DNA of 64,000 nucleotides from Candidatus Eisenbergiella intestinipullorum. GTDB lineage: Bacteria > Bacillota > Clostridia > Lachnospirales > Lachnospiraceae. The DNA is taken from assembly GCA_019119815.1 (NCBI GenBank), contig DWWH01000022.1:1-64000 (forward strand). The letters run 5' to 3'. The position numbers and the translations under genes are program-made. The notes under the pieces were generated by a model. It was not told the DNA's origin, ran no database searches, and saw only the letters and a list, made by a program, of their open reading frames with translations. Below, piece by piece: positions 1 through 8,531 of this stretch; position 1 is the stretch's first letter, and each line of letters begins with the position of its first letter.

Positions 1-1
1 A

Positions 2-706
2 GAGATTGTCCGGCTGTCTTTTGAACTTTATCTGATGGCCGTAGGAAGCACCAGAATTGCGAGCCTGCTGGATTATCTTGGAGTTCCCACAGTGACAGGG
101 GGAACCTGGGAAGGCGGGACCATTAGCGGAATGATTGCCAATGAAAAGTATAAAGGGGATTTCCTTTTACAGAAATATTATACACCGCCAGACAAACGGA
201 ATGTTACACGGAAAAATCGTGGGGAAGTACAAAGCTATTACATTTCTGAAAACCATGAGCCGATTGTTACCCCGGAAGTCTGGCAGCAGGCGCAGGAGAT
301 GCGGGATTACCGGAAGAAGATCAGAAATATCGGACAGGACGGGACGAGGAAATTTCAGAACCGGTATCCCTTAAGTGGAATGCTGATTTGCCCGCATTGC
401 GGAAGGACCCTTCGGCGGAGGCAGGTTTACAAGAAAAAGATCCAATGGCTGTGCAGCACTTACATTGAGCAGGGGAAACAGGCGTGCAAGGGAATCCGGA
501 TTGACGATGCGGAACTCGCAGGACTGCACATCACGGAACAAACGGTAGTAGAGGAGGTTGTGAAGGGTGGCAAGAAGCATTACCGTTATACCAGCAAGGC
601 AGAATTCGACTTCACAGGAGAATCCCAGCCAGAATGTCCGGAGGATACGGATGGCAGCGTACTGCCGGGTGTCAACCGACCAAGAAGAACAGTTATTAAG
701 CTATGA
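2..706 (+). CDS. Large serine recombinase, C-terminal part (left-truncated by window)
   Basis: The reading frame is open from base 2, so the N-terminal resolvase domain lies outside the window. What is visible is the Recombinase domain (about the first 110 residues, including a GGTWEGGTISGMIANEKYKG-type segment) and then a zinc-ribbon with CPHCGRTLRRR and a later Cys pair (CSTYIEQGKQAC). These features are typical of site-specific recombinases of integrative elements. The tail overlaps the next recombinase start by 140 bases in another frame, an arrangement common in tandem recombinase modules of clostridial mobile elements. The role would be element excision and integration through a serine-linked DNA intermediate. 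Whether the missing 5' part is intact cannot be judged. Confidence 0.85.
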   Translation, partial: EIVRLSFELYLMAVGSTRIASLLDYLGVPTVTGGTWEGGTISGMIANEKYKGDFLLQKYYTPPDKRNVTRKNRGEVQSYYISENHEPIVTPEVWQQAQEMRDYRKKIRNIGQDGTRKFQNRYPLSGMLICPHCGRTLRRRQVYKKKIQWLCSTYIEQGKQACKGIRIDDAELAGLHITEQTVVEEVVKGGKKHYRYTSKAEFDFTGESQPECPEDTDGSVLPGVNRPRRTVIKL

Positions 707-1355
707 GAACCAGGTGAATTATTATACGAAATTCATCAAAGACAATCCGCTGTATACGTTTGCCGGGGTCTATGCGGATGAAGGAATTTCCGCAACCAAT
801 ACCAAAAAGAGAGAAGAATTCAACCGCATGATCGCAGACTGCAGGGAGGGAAAAATTGATATGATCATTACGAAATCCATCTCCCGGTTTGCCAGAAATA
901 CATTGGACTGCCTGAATTATGTCCGTGAATTGAAAGAACTTGGCGTCGGGATACTTTTTGAGAAAGAGAATATCAATACCCTGGATGCAAAGGGGGAGGT
1001 CCTGCTGACAATCCTTTCTTCCCTGGCACAGGATGAAAGCCGGTCGATTTCTGAAAACTCCACATGGGGTATCCGCAGGCGCTTTGAAACGGGAAAGCAT
1101 AAGATGAGTACCAAGCGGTTCCTGGGATATGACAGCGATGACAAAGGGAAACTGATCGTCAATTCCAGACAGGCGAAGATCGTTGTCCGGCTGTTCCAGG
1201 GACGTGTGAGTAGAAATTGCGATGCAGGCGTCATGGTTTTTCAGGAAATGGTCACGTCCTACGAGATAGGAGTAAAATTGTGCTTTAGGGGAATTCACTT
1301 TTGTGCAACAGGTTGTGGCACAAATTCCCTGCCAAACAGATCGAATGTTTTTTGA
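567..1355 (+). pseudogene. Serine recombinase truncated after the resolvase domain
   Basis: Translation starts at a GTG at 567, preceded by GAGGAGG at 551-557. Residues 25-170 form a resolvase catalytic domain: AAYCRVSTDQ with the nucleophilic serine, then YADEGISATNTKKREEFN and ITKSISRFARNTLDCL. The start of the Recombinase domain follows (KRFLGYDSD, then AKIVVRLFQ). Homology ends abruptly near base 1200, at the same point where the upstream paralogue reads EIVRLSFELYL. The last 50 residues look random and no zinc ribbon follows. I infer truncation by deletion or insertion, which leaves a protein able at most to fold a catalytic core. This marks the decayed edge of an integrative element. 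Confidence 0.8.
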
Positions 1356-1427
1356 TAAATCGGATTCAGAAGAAAATTGCAGACGATATGATAAGAACAG
1401 TAGAATGAGAAGAGAAAGGCATTTCCC
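1206..1427 (+). other. Unassigned remnant between truncated recombinase and DUF3795 gene
   Basis: The stretch after the recombinase break holds no full gene. A short open stretch in another frame (about 1310-1408) ends in QKKIADDMIRTVE and a stop, which has the look of a preserved gene tail, but I do not recognise its family. It probably derives from the sequence that replaced the recombinase 3' half. Confidence 0.3.
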
Positions 1428-1796
1428 ATGGTTATAGATCCGAACCCGACAGAGTCCCATACGAAGTTCAAAGGAAAAAACCAAACCCTACCATGTTACT
1501 GCGGCCATGACTGTGCCAGGTGCATTACATATATCGCAACGCAGAGAAATGACAATACCCTGCGAAGCCAGTCGCAAAATTTTTATAAAGAAAGCTTTGG
1601 CCTTGACCTCCCGCTTCATGAATTCAACTGCAGCGGAGGCAGATCCGACAGGGTATTTAAACTTTGCAGGGAATGCCCTTTTATCAGGTGCTGCATCCGG
1701 CATAACGTCGATTCCTGCAGCAAGTGTCCGCAATACCCGTGCAAAGAGATTTCAGATTATCAGGAAAAGTATGTAAATAAATGCAACCAAATATAA
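1428..1796 (+). CDS. DUF3795-type cysteine-rich protein
   Basis: This 122-residue protein has 14 cysteines in the pattern of DUF3795 proteins: LPCYCGHDCARCITYIATQ near the N-terminus, CRECPFIRCC, then CSKCPQYPCKEI. The pattern suggests metal binding, but the biochemical role of the family is unknown. An AAAGG lies a few bases before the ATG. The gene follows recombinase debris and precedes a YjbR gene on the same strand, so it may be accessory cargo. Family assignment is fairly secure from the Cys spacing; function is not assigned. Confidence 0.75.
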   Translation: MVIDPNPTESHTKFKGKNQTLPCYCGHDCARCITYIATQRNDNTLRSQSQNFYKESFGLDLPLHEFNCSGGRSDRVFKLCRECPFIRCCIRHNVDSCSKCPQYPCKEISDYQEKYVNKCNQI

Positions 1797-1854
1797 TGGC
1801 GATACCGAAAAGCGGCCGTCCCGCCCCCATCCTACCCACAGGAGCCCCCACCCC

Positions 1855-2223
1855 ATGACCAGACAGGAACTCTTCACCTACGTAAAAACAAAATACCATA
1901 CAGATCCGGACTACCCCTGGTCGGATCCAAACGCCATCCTGCGTCATACGAAGAGCAGAAAGTGGTACGGACTGGTGATGGAAATCGGGCGGGACCGGCT
2001 TGGCCTTCCCGGCAGCGGTACGGTGGACATCCTGAACGTGAAATGCGATCCTGCCATGAGCAGCTTTCTGCGGACGCGGGAGGGGTTCCATCCGGCATAT
2101 CACATGAACAAGGAAAAGTGGCTTACCATCCGCCTGGACGGCAGCGTGCCGGAGGAAGAGATAAAAAATCTGATCGATCTCAGCTATGAACTGACGGCAG
2201 AGAAAAAGAAAAGCAGAAAATAG
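1855..2223 (+). CDS. MmcQ/YjbR family protein
   Basis: This 122-residue protein matches the MmcQ/YjbR (CyaY-like fold) family. The recognisable features are a KWYGLVMEI strand, LNVKCDPAMSSFLR and GFHPAYHMNKEKWLTI, then a C-terminal helix (IKNLIDLSYELTAEK). Members are small proteins proposed to bind DNA, but their cellular role is poorly known. The start codon follows an AGGAG at 1840-1844 at a long spacing. It ends 16 bases before the flavin reductase start and the two are probably cotranscribed. Confidence 0.8.
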   Translation: MTRQELFTYVKTKYHTDPDYPWSDPNAILRHTKSRKWYGLVMEIGRDRLGLPGSGTVDILNVKCDPAMSSFLRTREGFHPAYHMNKEKWLTIRLDGSVPEEEIKNLIDLSYELTAEKKKSRK

Positions 2224-2239
2224 TATGGAGGAAACGACA

Positions 2240-2797
2240 ATGAGAAAAAATTTTGGAGCAAAGCCATGGACCTACCCTCAGCCGGTATTTATCATCGGAA
2301 GCTATGACGGAGAAGGAAAGGCTGACGCGATGAACGCGGCCTGGGGCGGCATCAGCTGCGACACGGAGCTGTGCCTGTGCATCAGTGCCGGTCATAAGAC
2401 GACGAAAAATATTCTGGAAAAGAAGGCCTTTACGGTGAGCATGGCCACTGCCGGGCAGATGACGGCCTGCGATTATGTGGGTATCGTGTCCGGCAACGAT
2501 ACGCCGGATAAGCTGGAAAAGGCCGGTTTTCATACCAGAAAGGCGGAGTTTGTGGACGCGCCGGTGATCGAGGAGCTGCCCATGACGCTGGAATGCAGGC
2601 TGATCAGTTACGATCCGGAAAGTTGTCATCTGTTCGGCGAGATCGTCAATGTCAGCGCGGATGAAAGCATCCTCACGGATGGAAAAATCGATATTGCGAA
2701 GCTGGCTCCTATCACCTTTGACCCGGTGGGAAATGCCTACCATGTAATCGGGGAAAAGGCGGGAGACGCCTTCCGGGAAGGGATGAAGCTGAAATAA
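2240..2797 (+). CDS. Flavin reductase-like (FMN-binding split-barrel) protein
   Basis: I chose the ATG at 2240 because GGAGG at 2227-2231 sits 8 bases upstream; an in-frame ATG at 2225 would overlap that site. The 185-residue product has the flavoredoxin/flavin-reductase fold signature: PVFIIGSYDGEGKADAMNAAWG at the N-terminus, CISAGHKTTKNILEKKAFTV, and LFGEIVNVSADE. Such proteins bind FMN and move electrons between reduced pyridine nucleotides or ferredoxin and acceptors, in the cytoplasm. The physiological partner is not evident from the neighbours. It closes a short operon with the YjbR gene. Confidence 0.82.
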   Translation: MRKNFGAKPWTYPQPVFIIGSYDGEGKADAMNAAWGGISCDTELCLCISAGHKTTKNILEKKAFTVSMATAGQMTACDYVGIVSGNDTPDKLEKAGFHTRKAEFVDAPVIEELPMTLECRLISYDPESCHLFGEIVNVSADESILTDGKIDIAKLAPITFDPVGNAYHVIGEKAGDAFREGMKLK

Positions 2798-2802
2798 ACA
2801 GC

Positions 2803-2836
2803 GGCAGCGGGGACAGAAATCACTGTCCCCGCTGCC
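2803..2836. terminator. Perfect 14-bp hairpin after flavin reductase
   Basis: The arms 2803-2816 and 2823-2836 are perfectly complementary with a 6-base loop. There is no T-run after it on either strand, so it may be a factor-dependent terminator or an RNA-stabilising 3' hairpin between convergent sequences. Confidence 0.5.
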
Positions 2837-2876
2837 TGACGGCCTGTATGCAGATGCAGAACCGGGCGGCCGGGCA

Positions 2877-3029
2877 TTAGCCGATGTAGTTTATCTTCCC
2901 AAAACAGGCCGCGATCTCTTTCATCCGGCCGCTCTGATTCATATGGAAAGGACATCTTCTGTCACAGTGGCCGCATAAGATGCAGTCGGAGACTTTTTTC
3001 TCCAGCTTTTCATAATGGTTCGCAGCCAT
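2877..3029 (-). pseudogene. C-terminal ferredoxin-like fragment of an aldo/keto reductase
   Basis: The 50 readable residues start MAANHYEKLEKK and contain DCILCGHCDRRCPFHMNQ, then RMKEIAACFG. This is the usual iron-sulfur tail of clostridial ferredoxin-type aldo/keto reductases (Cys-x2-Cys-x2-Cys-x3-Cys-Pro followed by ERM-x-x-A-x-x-FG). The barrel domain is absent: the sequence upstream on this strand is the end of an unrelated membrane gene. It is most likely a remnant, although translation as a tiny cluster-binding peptide cannot be excluded. Confidence 0.65.
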
Positions 3030-3034
3030 CTGTT

Positions 3035-3767
3035 CTATTTTTTCCTCACCGCATTGCTGACGGCCAGAATAGCGCCGAACAGAACCGCTGCGCAGGGCCA
3101 GATGATCCAGGTGCGCTCCCATTTCATGGTGTAAAAGCTCCAGCCAAGGTAAACCGCCGTGACCGCGCACCAGTAGACGGTCGTGACGGCTTCGTTCCTC
3201 TTTTCTGCGGCCTTTTTCTCACGGGTATAATCCCCTTCCTCCAGAAGCTTCTGGAAGGAACCGAAGATCACGCAGGTCCGCACCAGGAAAAACACGCCGG
3301 CAGCTACGAACAGCAGGCAGAGCAGAAAGCCGCAGGCGCCCGACAGGATTCCGCCCAGTCCCAGAACGCTGCAGACAAACAGGGGGATGGCGCTGAGGAT
3401 GCAGAGAACGATACCGGTGATCAGAAAGAAGCCGTGGGAGGGTTCATAGCCCTTCTTCCTTTTCTCGACCACGCCGGTCACGCCGTATGCCAGCTCGACG
3501 GGCTCCTGTTCCAGATACTCAAAACGCTCCGTTTTTCCGGAGCAATGAAGAAAAATCGCGACCGCCGCGGCGACCATCCCCAGAAGGGCGATAATACCGG
3601 CAGTAAATGCCAGGTCTTCCGAAATTTTTGGCAGACCGGCCGCCTTTCCATCAAAGGAGAAGAGGAAAATCAGCAGAACCGGAGAGAGGATGCACATGGA
3701 GACGCCCGCCGCGATCCGGGGAGCTGTATCCTGAACCGCATCCAGAAATTTTATCTGCCAATATCAT
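3035..3767 (-). pseudogene. Xre-type regulator with membrane domain; DNA-binding domain deleted and frame shifted
   Basis: An AGGAGG followed by an ATG at 3767 starts MILADKI, the usual opening of clostridial Xre regulators. After only seven codons the sequence jumps into the middle of the membrane half (IKFLDAVQDTAPRIAAGV) in a different frame. That half then continues to a stop at 3035 with about four hydrophobic segments and the family-typical WSFYTMKWERTWIIWPCAAV. The junction lies in AAAATTTCTGG, where both frames share bases, which suggests a short-homology deletion of the helix-turn-helix and linker. The remaining 220-residue piece has an internal ATG at 3697 but no good ribosome site. 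The family assignment rests on remembered sequence patterns. Confidence 0.7.
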
Positions 3768-4390
3768 ATCTGTCCTCCTACTTGTTTTGTGAGTCTGTTA
3801 CCCGGTTTGTTTTCTTTCAAAGCTTTCAAAGAAGGCCTGCCGCGGGATGAACGCTGCGGGGCGGACGCTGCGGGGAAAACCGGCAGGGCCGTTTCCTCAT
3901 GCGGTACGTTTCAGCAGCTCTATCATAGCAGAACCGGCGCGCGCATGCTACCATGCGTACCTGACAATTTGCCTGGAAATCTGTCAACCGCCGGCTGCGG
4001 GGGAGGTTTTTCAGGGGGTGACCGGCATGCAGGAAGCCGGACACCCCCTGAAGCCGTTCTGTAATGTGCGCTCTTACTTGCCGGCCGGCGGGTCCCGGCA
4101 CGGCCTGAACGATAATTCTGAACGGCCTCAAAAACAGCTCAAACAGAATATGAGGTTGCGGAAAGAGAAGAAGGCTGGTATTCTTTTATCTGTGGGACAG
4201 GCCGCCCTGCGCCCCGGGAACAGGGCGTGCGATGTCGTTATGTCAAAAAGAAAGGTTTAACGGTGACTGTATGAAGAATTCGTTTCAGAATTATGAGTCG
4301 GCTGTGCGGTAGCAATGGCTATCGCATTCCATAGAAAATGTTATAGCCATTGCTTTCCCTGATTAGAAAGGATGATTCAGGAGGGCACAG
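3768..4390. other. Gene-free interval with several hairpins
   Basis: I see no credible gene here; the open frames have no recognisable domain. The interval carries a strong two-part hairpin (4012-4020 with 4042-4050, inner arms 4022-4026 with 4036-4040), a smaller one in the CGCCCTG/CAGGGCG pair near 4210-4230, and the long stem at 4311-4354. It lies between the broken Xre gene and an intact small operon and probably contains the promoter of the latter. Confidence 0.5.
4311..4354 (+). promoter_or_regulatory. Long hairpin 5' of the CD3324/RNHCP genes
   Basis: Arms AGCAATGGCTAT (4311-4322) and its exact complement (4343-4354) are extended inward by five more pairs across one mismatch, leaving an 8-base loop. 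It ends 24 bases before the AGGAGG of the next gene. Without a clear T-run it reads better as a leader structure or stabiliser than as a terminator. Confidence 0.5.
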
Positions 4391-4663
4391 ATGGGCTATA
4401 TAAGAGCGGCAGATATACTGCCGGAGCAGCTTGTTTTGGAGATACAGAAATATGTGGACGGCCAGATGCTCTACATCCCCAGAAAATGCGAGGAGCATTC
4501 CCGCTGGGGAGAAAGAAGCGGGACCAGAGAGAATCTGGAGAGGCGAAACAGAAGCATCTTTGAGGAATATACGGCAGGACGTTCGACGTCTGATCTTTCA
4601 AAAAAGTACTATTTATCTGAAAAGAGCATTCAGAGAATCATACGGAAGAGAAATCCCTCCTGA
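4391..4663 (+). CDS. CD3324 family helix-turn-helix protein
   Basis: The 90-residue product has the CD3324 pattern: AADILPEQLVLEIQKYVDG, then LYIPRK, RWGERSG, and a C-terminal Mor-like helix-turn-helix (DLSKKYYLSEKSIQRIIRK). AGGAGG at 4379-4384 supports the ATG. Members are small putative regulators of unknown target in clostridia. It is followed 29 bases later by the RNHCP gene on the same strand, probably one transcript. The helix-turn-helix assignment is by sequence pattern only. Confidence 0.82.
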   Translation: MGYIRAADILPEQLVLEIQKYVDGQMLYIPRKCEEHSRWGERSGTRENLERRNRSIFEEYTAGRSTSDLSKKYYLSEKSIQRIIRKRNPS

Positions 4664-4692
4664 AGGAACAAAAAGGTAAGGAGGGTAACTCA

Positions 4693-5118
4693 TTGAACAG
4701 AGAAAACAAAAGAATTCAGTATGAGAAAGGCTACTACAGAAAGCATCCCTGCAGAGAGATTTTTACCTGCAGGGTCTGCGGACGGGAAGTGGTGCCGGAT
4801 GGAGCGGGGAGTGATCATAGGAATCACTGTCCCAACTGCCTGACGAGCCTGCATGTGGACGACAGGCCGGGAGACCGGGCTTCGGACTGCGGCGGCTATA
4901 TGGATCCGGTCGCCGTGTGGGTCAAAAAGAACGGAGAATGGGCGATCATCCATCGGTGCCGTCAGTGCGGGAAGATGAGCGCCAACCGGATCGCGGCGGA
5001 CGACAACCCGATGAAGCTGATGGCGATTGCGCTCAAACCCCTGACCGCCCCTCCATTTCCCCTGGAACGGATTCAGGAAATGACCCGGATGATGGGTGGG
5101 GACGGAGAGCTTTGTTAG
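4693..5118 (+). CDS. RNHCP domain zinc-binding protein
   Basis: Translation starts at a TTG at 4693, preceded by AAGGAGG at 4677-4683. The 141-residue product contains the family's name-giving motif: FTCRVCGREVVPDGAGSDHR followed by NHCPNCLTSLHVD, then a second Cys pair (RCRQCGKMSANRIA). The four CxxC-type pairs indicate structural zinc. The function of RNHCP proteins is not known. It ends just before a good terminator, so the CD3324/RNHCP pair forms a closed unit. Confidence 0.85.
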   Translation: MNRENKRIQYEKGYYRKHPCREIFTCRVCGREVVPDGAGSDHRNHCPNCLTSLHVDDRPGDRASDCGGYMDPVAVWVKKNGEWAIIHRCRQCGKMSANRIAADDNPMKLMAIALKPLTAPPFPLERIQEMTRMMGGDGELC

Positions 5119-5130
5119 AAAGTGGCTGGC

Positions 5131-5177
5131 AAAAGACCTGCGAAAAGGCTGTTTTTCGGCCTCGCCTCAGGTCTTTT
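5131..5177 (+). terminator. Rho-independent terminator
   Basis: AAAAGACCTG (5131-5140) pairs with CAGGTCTTTT (5168-5177), and an inner CGAAAA/TTTTCG stem sits in the loop. The downstream arm runs into TTTTT. It lies 13 bases after the RNHCP stop. Confidence 0.75.
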
Positions 5178-5190
5178 TGCTGCCTTGACA

Positions 5191-5219
5191 TTGCCTGCCC
5201 GGCAGAGAAAGAATATAAT
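5191..5219 (+). promoter_or_regulatory. Sigma-A promoter for the aminopeptidase gene
   Basis: TTGCCT at 5191-5196 and TATAAT at 5214-5219 are 17 bases apart. A perfect TTGACA at 5185-5190 is too far (23 bases) to be the partner. The leader would be about 165 bases. Confidence 0.55.
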
Positions 5220-5393
5220 GAGAATGCCGGACAAAAGTATGAGGCGATGAAAAGGGGAGCGGCCATTTTCGCCGGAAGAATGGCGCGGAATGAACGCTGA
5301 TCGCTGTATGCGGCGATTTCATGCCGGATTCGGGGCTGCCTGTCGGCGGAGAAAAGAAAATAATAAGGAAAGAGGAAAAAGGAGAGAACAGCC

Positions 5394-6641
5394 ATGAATT
5401 ATGAAATGAGACGGCAGAAGGTATATGAAAAAATGGGAGAACACTCCGTTCTGCTTCTGTTTTCAGGAATTGAGAGCCATGTCAGCGCGGATGAATACGC
5501 GCCTTTTGAGGCCAACCGGAATTTTTTCTATCTGACGGGCCTGCGCAGGGAGCGGATGATCCTCGTCATGGATCAGTCAGGGGAGAAGAGAAAGACGACG
5601 CTTTATATTCCCGCCTTTGACCCGGATGCGGTCCGCTGGACGGGAAAAATGGTGACGGCGGAGGAAGCGAAGGAAATTTCAGGAATCGATGATATCGCTT
5701 ATACGGACGCGTTTGAGAGCCGGATCAGCGGGATCATGACCAGAGAAATCGTAAATACGCTGTATTTTGACTGTTACCGTCATCAGACGGAGGATCTGCC
5801 CGATTATAACGCGGTCCGGGCGGGAGAGTTTGGAGAGAAATATCCGGGCGTGGCGGTGAAAAATATTTTTCCCGTGATTGCGGGACTCCGCACGCAGAAG
5901 GATGAGGATGAGATCGCGCTGATCCGGGAGGCAATTTCCGTCACGGACCGGGCGCTGCAGAATGTGATGAGCCATCTGAAGCCGGGAATGAAGGAATATC
6001 AGGCGCAGGCGGATTTTGAATACACGGTTCATGATCTGGGCGCGGACGGAACGTCTTTCCCCACCATCGCGGGAAGCGGAGCGAATGGAACCATGCTTCA
6101 TTATGAAACGAACCGGGATACCTGTGAGGATGGAACGCTGCTTCTTCTGGATCTGGGCGCGAAGGTTCAGGGCTACTGCGCCGACATCACCAGAACCTAT
6201 CCGGTAAACGGCGTTTTCACACCCCGCCAGAGAGCGGTTTATGAGGTGGTCCTTGCCGCCAACCGGGCCGTCGCGGCGGCCGCGAAGCCCGGCATCACGC
6301 TGAGCGGGCTGAATGAGATCTGTAAGCAGGTTCTGGCGGAGGGCTGCATGAAGCTTGGCCTGATTGACAGCGCGGAGAAAATCGGGACGTATTACATGCA
6401 CGGCGTCTCCCACCATCTGGGCATTGACGTCCATGATGTGAGCGCGAGGCGGGACGAGCCGCTGCAGCCCGGCGCCGTGATCACCGACGAGCCCGGCCTG
6501 TACATTGACGAATGGGAAACCGGCATCCGGATCGAGGACGACCTGCTGATCACGGAGGACGGCTGTGAGGTGCTGTCCGCGGATGTGATCCGGGAAGCGG
6601 ATGAGATCGAGGCCTTTATGGCGCGGGCAAAGCGGGGCTGA
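5394..6641 (+). CDS. pepP: Xaa-Pro aminopeptidase (M24B)
   Basis: The 415-residue product has the aminopeptidase P layout: an N-terminal creatinase-like domain (FEANRNFFYLTGL near residue 40) and a C-terminal pita-bread metallopeptidase domain. The five metal ligands are visible: Asp in LLDLGAKVQGYCADITRTYP (about 253 and 264), His in GVSHHLGIDVHD (about 340), Glu in DEPGLYI (about 366) and Glu in GIRIEDD (about 381). It removes N-terminal residues preceding proline from peptides in the cytoplasm, using two manganese or related ions. Length is normal for the family. It has its own promoter and is followed by the divergently unrelated GH13 genes. Confidence 0.92.
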   Translation: MNYEMRRQKVYEKMGEHSVLLLFSGIESHVSADEYAPFEANRNFFYLTGLRRERMILVMDQSGEKRKTTLYIPAFDPDAVRWTGKMVTAEEAKEISGIDDIAYTDAFESRISGIMTREIVNTLYFDCYRHQTEDLPDYNAVRAGEFGEKYPGVAVKNIFPVIAGLRTQKDEDEIALIREAISVTDRALQNVMSHLKPGMKEYQAQADFEYTVHDLGADGTSFPTIAGSGANGTMLHYETNRDTCEDGTLLLLDLGAKVQGYCADITRTYPVNGVFTPRQRAVYEVVLAANRAVAAAAKPGITLSGLNEICKQVLAEGCMKLGLIDSAEKIGTYYMHGVSHHLGIDVHDVSARRDEPLQPGAVITDEPGLYIDEWETGIRIEDDLLITEDGCEVLSADVIREADEIEAFMARAKRG

Positions 6642-6716
6642 CAGGACGCGCTGGTGATCGTGGGCGATATTCTGGAAAAGGGAAAAGAACCAGCGTCCCA
6701 AATCCCTTGAAAAAGA

Positions 6717-6745
6717 TTGTATTCTGCCCTTTTCTGCGGTAAGAT
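6717..6745 (+). promoter_or_regulatory. Promoter of the GH13 gene pair
   Basis: TTGTAT (6717-6722) and TAAGAT (6740-6745) are separated by 17 bases. A bulged GGACGC-GCTGGT/ACCAGCGTCC hairpin (6642-6698) just upstream may end the pepP transcript. Confidence 0.45.
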
Positions 6746-6777
6746 AACCTAAAATTTTGTATAGATGGAGGAGTCCC

Positions 6778-8478
6778 ATGAAAAAACAATGGTGGCACCG
6801 AACGGTGGGATATCAGATTTATCCCAAAAGCTTTCAGGATACGAATGGAGACGGAATCGGAGACCTGCAGGGTGTGATCCGGCATCTGGACGAGATCGCG
6901 GCGCTGGGAGCGAACGTGATCTGGCTGTGTCCGGTTTTTCCGTCTCCCATGGCGGATAACGGCTATGATGTATCGGACTACATGGATATTGACCCCTGTT
7001 TTGGAAGCATGGACGACATGAAGGAGCTGATCGCGAAGGCGAAGGAAAAGGGGATCCGGATCCTGATGGATCTGGTGGCGAATCATTCCTCCGATCAGCA
7101 TGAATGGTTCCGCAGGGCCCTTCAGGACCCGTATGGAAAGTATGGGCAGTATTATGTGTTCCGGGAGGGAAAGGCGGGCGGCCCGCCGAACAACTGGCGT
7201 TCCATCTTCGGAGGGAGCGCCTGGGAGCCGGTTCCCGGACGGGAAGGGCTGTATTATCTGCACCTGTTCACGAAGCAGCAGCCGGATCTGAACTGGGAGA
7301 ATCCGAAGCTCCGGGAAGAGATCTGCCGGATTATCCGGGACTGGATGGATCTGGGGCTGGGAGGCTTCCGGCTGGACGCGATCAGCCATCTGAAGAAAAA
7401 CTACGAATACACGGACCTTCCGCCGGACGGCCCGGACGGTCTGTGCCTCGCTTTTGAGGACATCAATAATGTGGACGGGCTTTCCGATTTTCTGAAGGAG
7501 ATGAAGGAAAAGGCGTTTGCGCCGACGGATGCGCTGACCATCGGGGAGTATGACGGCATGAAGCCTGAGGATGTGGAGGCTGTGATCGGGGAAAACGGAA
7601 GCTTCAGCTCCATTTTTGATTTCAGCCATACCCATCATAACGTGAGCTGTCCGGAATGGAACTATGATACGGTTTCCATGTTCAACGATTACCGGGACAA
7701 GCTGTTCGAGGCGCAGCGGGTGGTCGGAGGACGCGGCCTTCTGTGCAATTTTCTGGAAAATCATGATAAGAACCGGTGCATCGACCGCTTTCTGGCGCCC
7801 AAAGATCAGAACCGTTACAGCGTCCGCATGCTTCCGGTGACCAATTTCTTTTTCCCCGGCCTGGTGTTCCTGTACCAGGGACAGGAGATCGGAATGCGTG
7901 ATTATCCCAAAAAGAGCATGGACGAATATGTGGACGGGCCTACCCATGCGGAATATGAGGCTTTCCTGGAAAAAGGCCTGACGCCGGAGGAGGCGCTGAA
8001 ACGGATCAACGGGACCAGCAGGGAGCACAGCCGCACCCCGATGCAGTGGGACGGCAGCGAAAACGCGGGCTTCACCACAGGAAAGCCCTGGTTTGCTGTG
8101 AATCCCAATTATACCTGGCTGAATTATGAAGCGCAGGAAAAGGACCCGGATTCCCTGCTGCATTTTTACCGGAAAATGGTTTCCGTGCGGAAAAGGCCGG
8201 ATCTGGAGGAGACCTTCATTTACGGAGAAATTCTCCCCCGTTATCAGGACAGAAACGGCATTCTGGCCTATGAAAGGCGTGACGGAAAGAACCGCCTGCT
8301 GGTGATTACCAGCGCCCTGTCGCAGGCAGTCTCCCTTCCCTTTGCGGAAACGGACGAAGAAGCGGAGCGGAGGGTGGAGGAGGTCCTTCTGAATAATTAT
8401 GAAGAGCCGCCTGTTTTTAAGAAAGAGCTTGAGATCCGTCCCTGGGAATGTCTGGTCCTGAGGCTGGGCAGCGTATAG
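6778..8478 (+). CDS. GH13 alpha-glucosidase, predicted alpha-1,4 type
   Basis: The start at 6778 follows GGAGGAG at 6762-6768. The 566-residue enzyme has the GH13 subfamily 31 layout (TIM barrel, B domain, C-terminal beta domain). The catalytic set is visible: nucleophile Asp about 199 in GGFRLDAI, acid/base Glu about 257 in TIGEYDG, and the stabilising Asp about 330 in ENHDKNR. The residue after the nucleophile is Ala. In this subfamily Ala or Thr at that place goes with alpha-1,4 (maltase) preference and Val with alpha-1,6 (isomaltase) preference. With no signal peptide it acts on imported malto-oligosaccharides in the cytoplasm. It is followed by a paralogue 116 bases downstream. Confidence 0.9.
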   Translation: MKKQWWHRTVGYQIYPKSFQDTNGDGIGDLQGVIRHLDEIAALGANVIWLCPVFPSPMADNGYDVSDYMDIDPCFGSMDDMKELIAKAKEKGIRILMDLVANHSSDQHEWFRRALQDPYGKYGQYYVFREGKAGGPPNNWRSIFGGSAWEPVPGREGLYYLHLFTKQQPDLNWENPKLREEICRIIRDWMDLGLGGFRLDAISHLKKNYEYTDLPPDGPDGLCLAFEDINNVDGLSDFLKEMKEKAFAPTDALTIGEYDGMKPEDVEAVIGENGSFSSIFDFSHTHHNVSCPEWNYDTVSMFNDYRDKLFEAQRVVGGRGLLCNFLENHDKNRCIDRFLAPKDQNRYSVRMLPVTNFFFPGLVFLYQGQEIGMRDYPKKSMDEYVDGPTHAEYEAFLEKGLTPEEALKRINGTSREHSRTPMQWDGSENAGFTTGKPWFAVNPNYTWLNYEAQEKDPDSLLHFYRKMVSVRKRPDLEETFIYGEILPRYQDRNGILAYERRDGKNRLLVITSALSQAVSLPFAETDEEAERRVEEVLLNNYEEPPVFKKELEIRPWECLVLRLGSV

Positions 8479-8531
8479 AAAAGGAGTCACACGATTCAAA
8501 TGTGGCTGTCTGACCGCAGGAAAGGAGAGGA

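Noticed and set aside
4012..4050. Strong hairpin as a terminator
   Set aside because: The T-run lies before the stem on the plus strand and A-rich sequence follows on the minus strand, so it is not a normal rho-independent terminator.
3847..4260. A 138-codon frame as a gene
   Set aside because: It has no recognisable domain or ribosome site and passes through two hairpins.
5185..5219. TTGACA paired with TATAAT before pepP
   Set aside because: The spacer would be 23 bases, too long for sigma-A; TTGCCT at 17 bases is the better -35.
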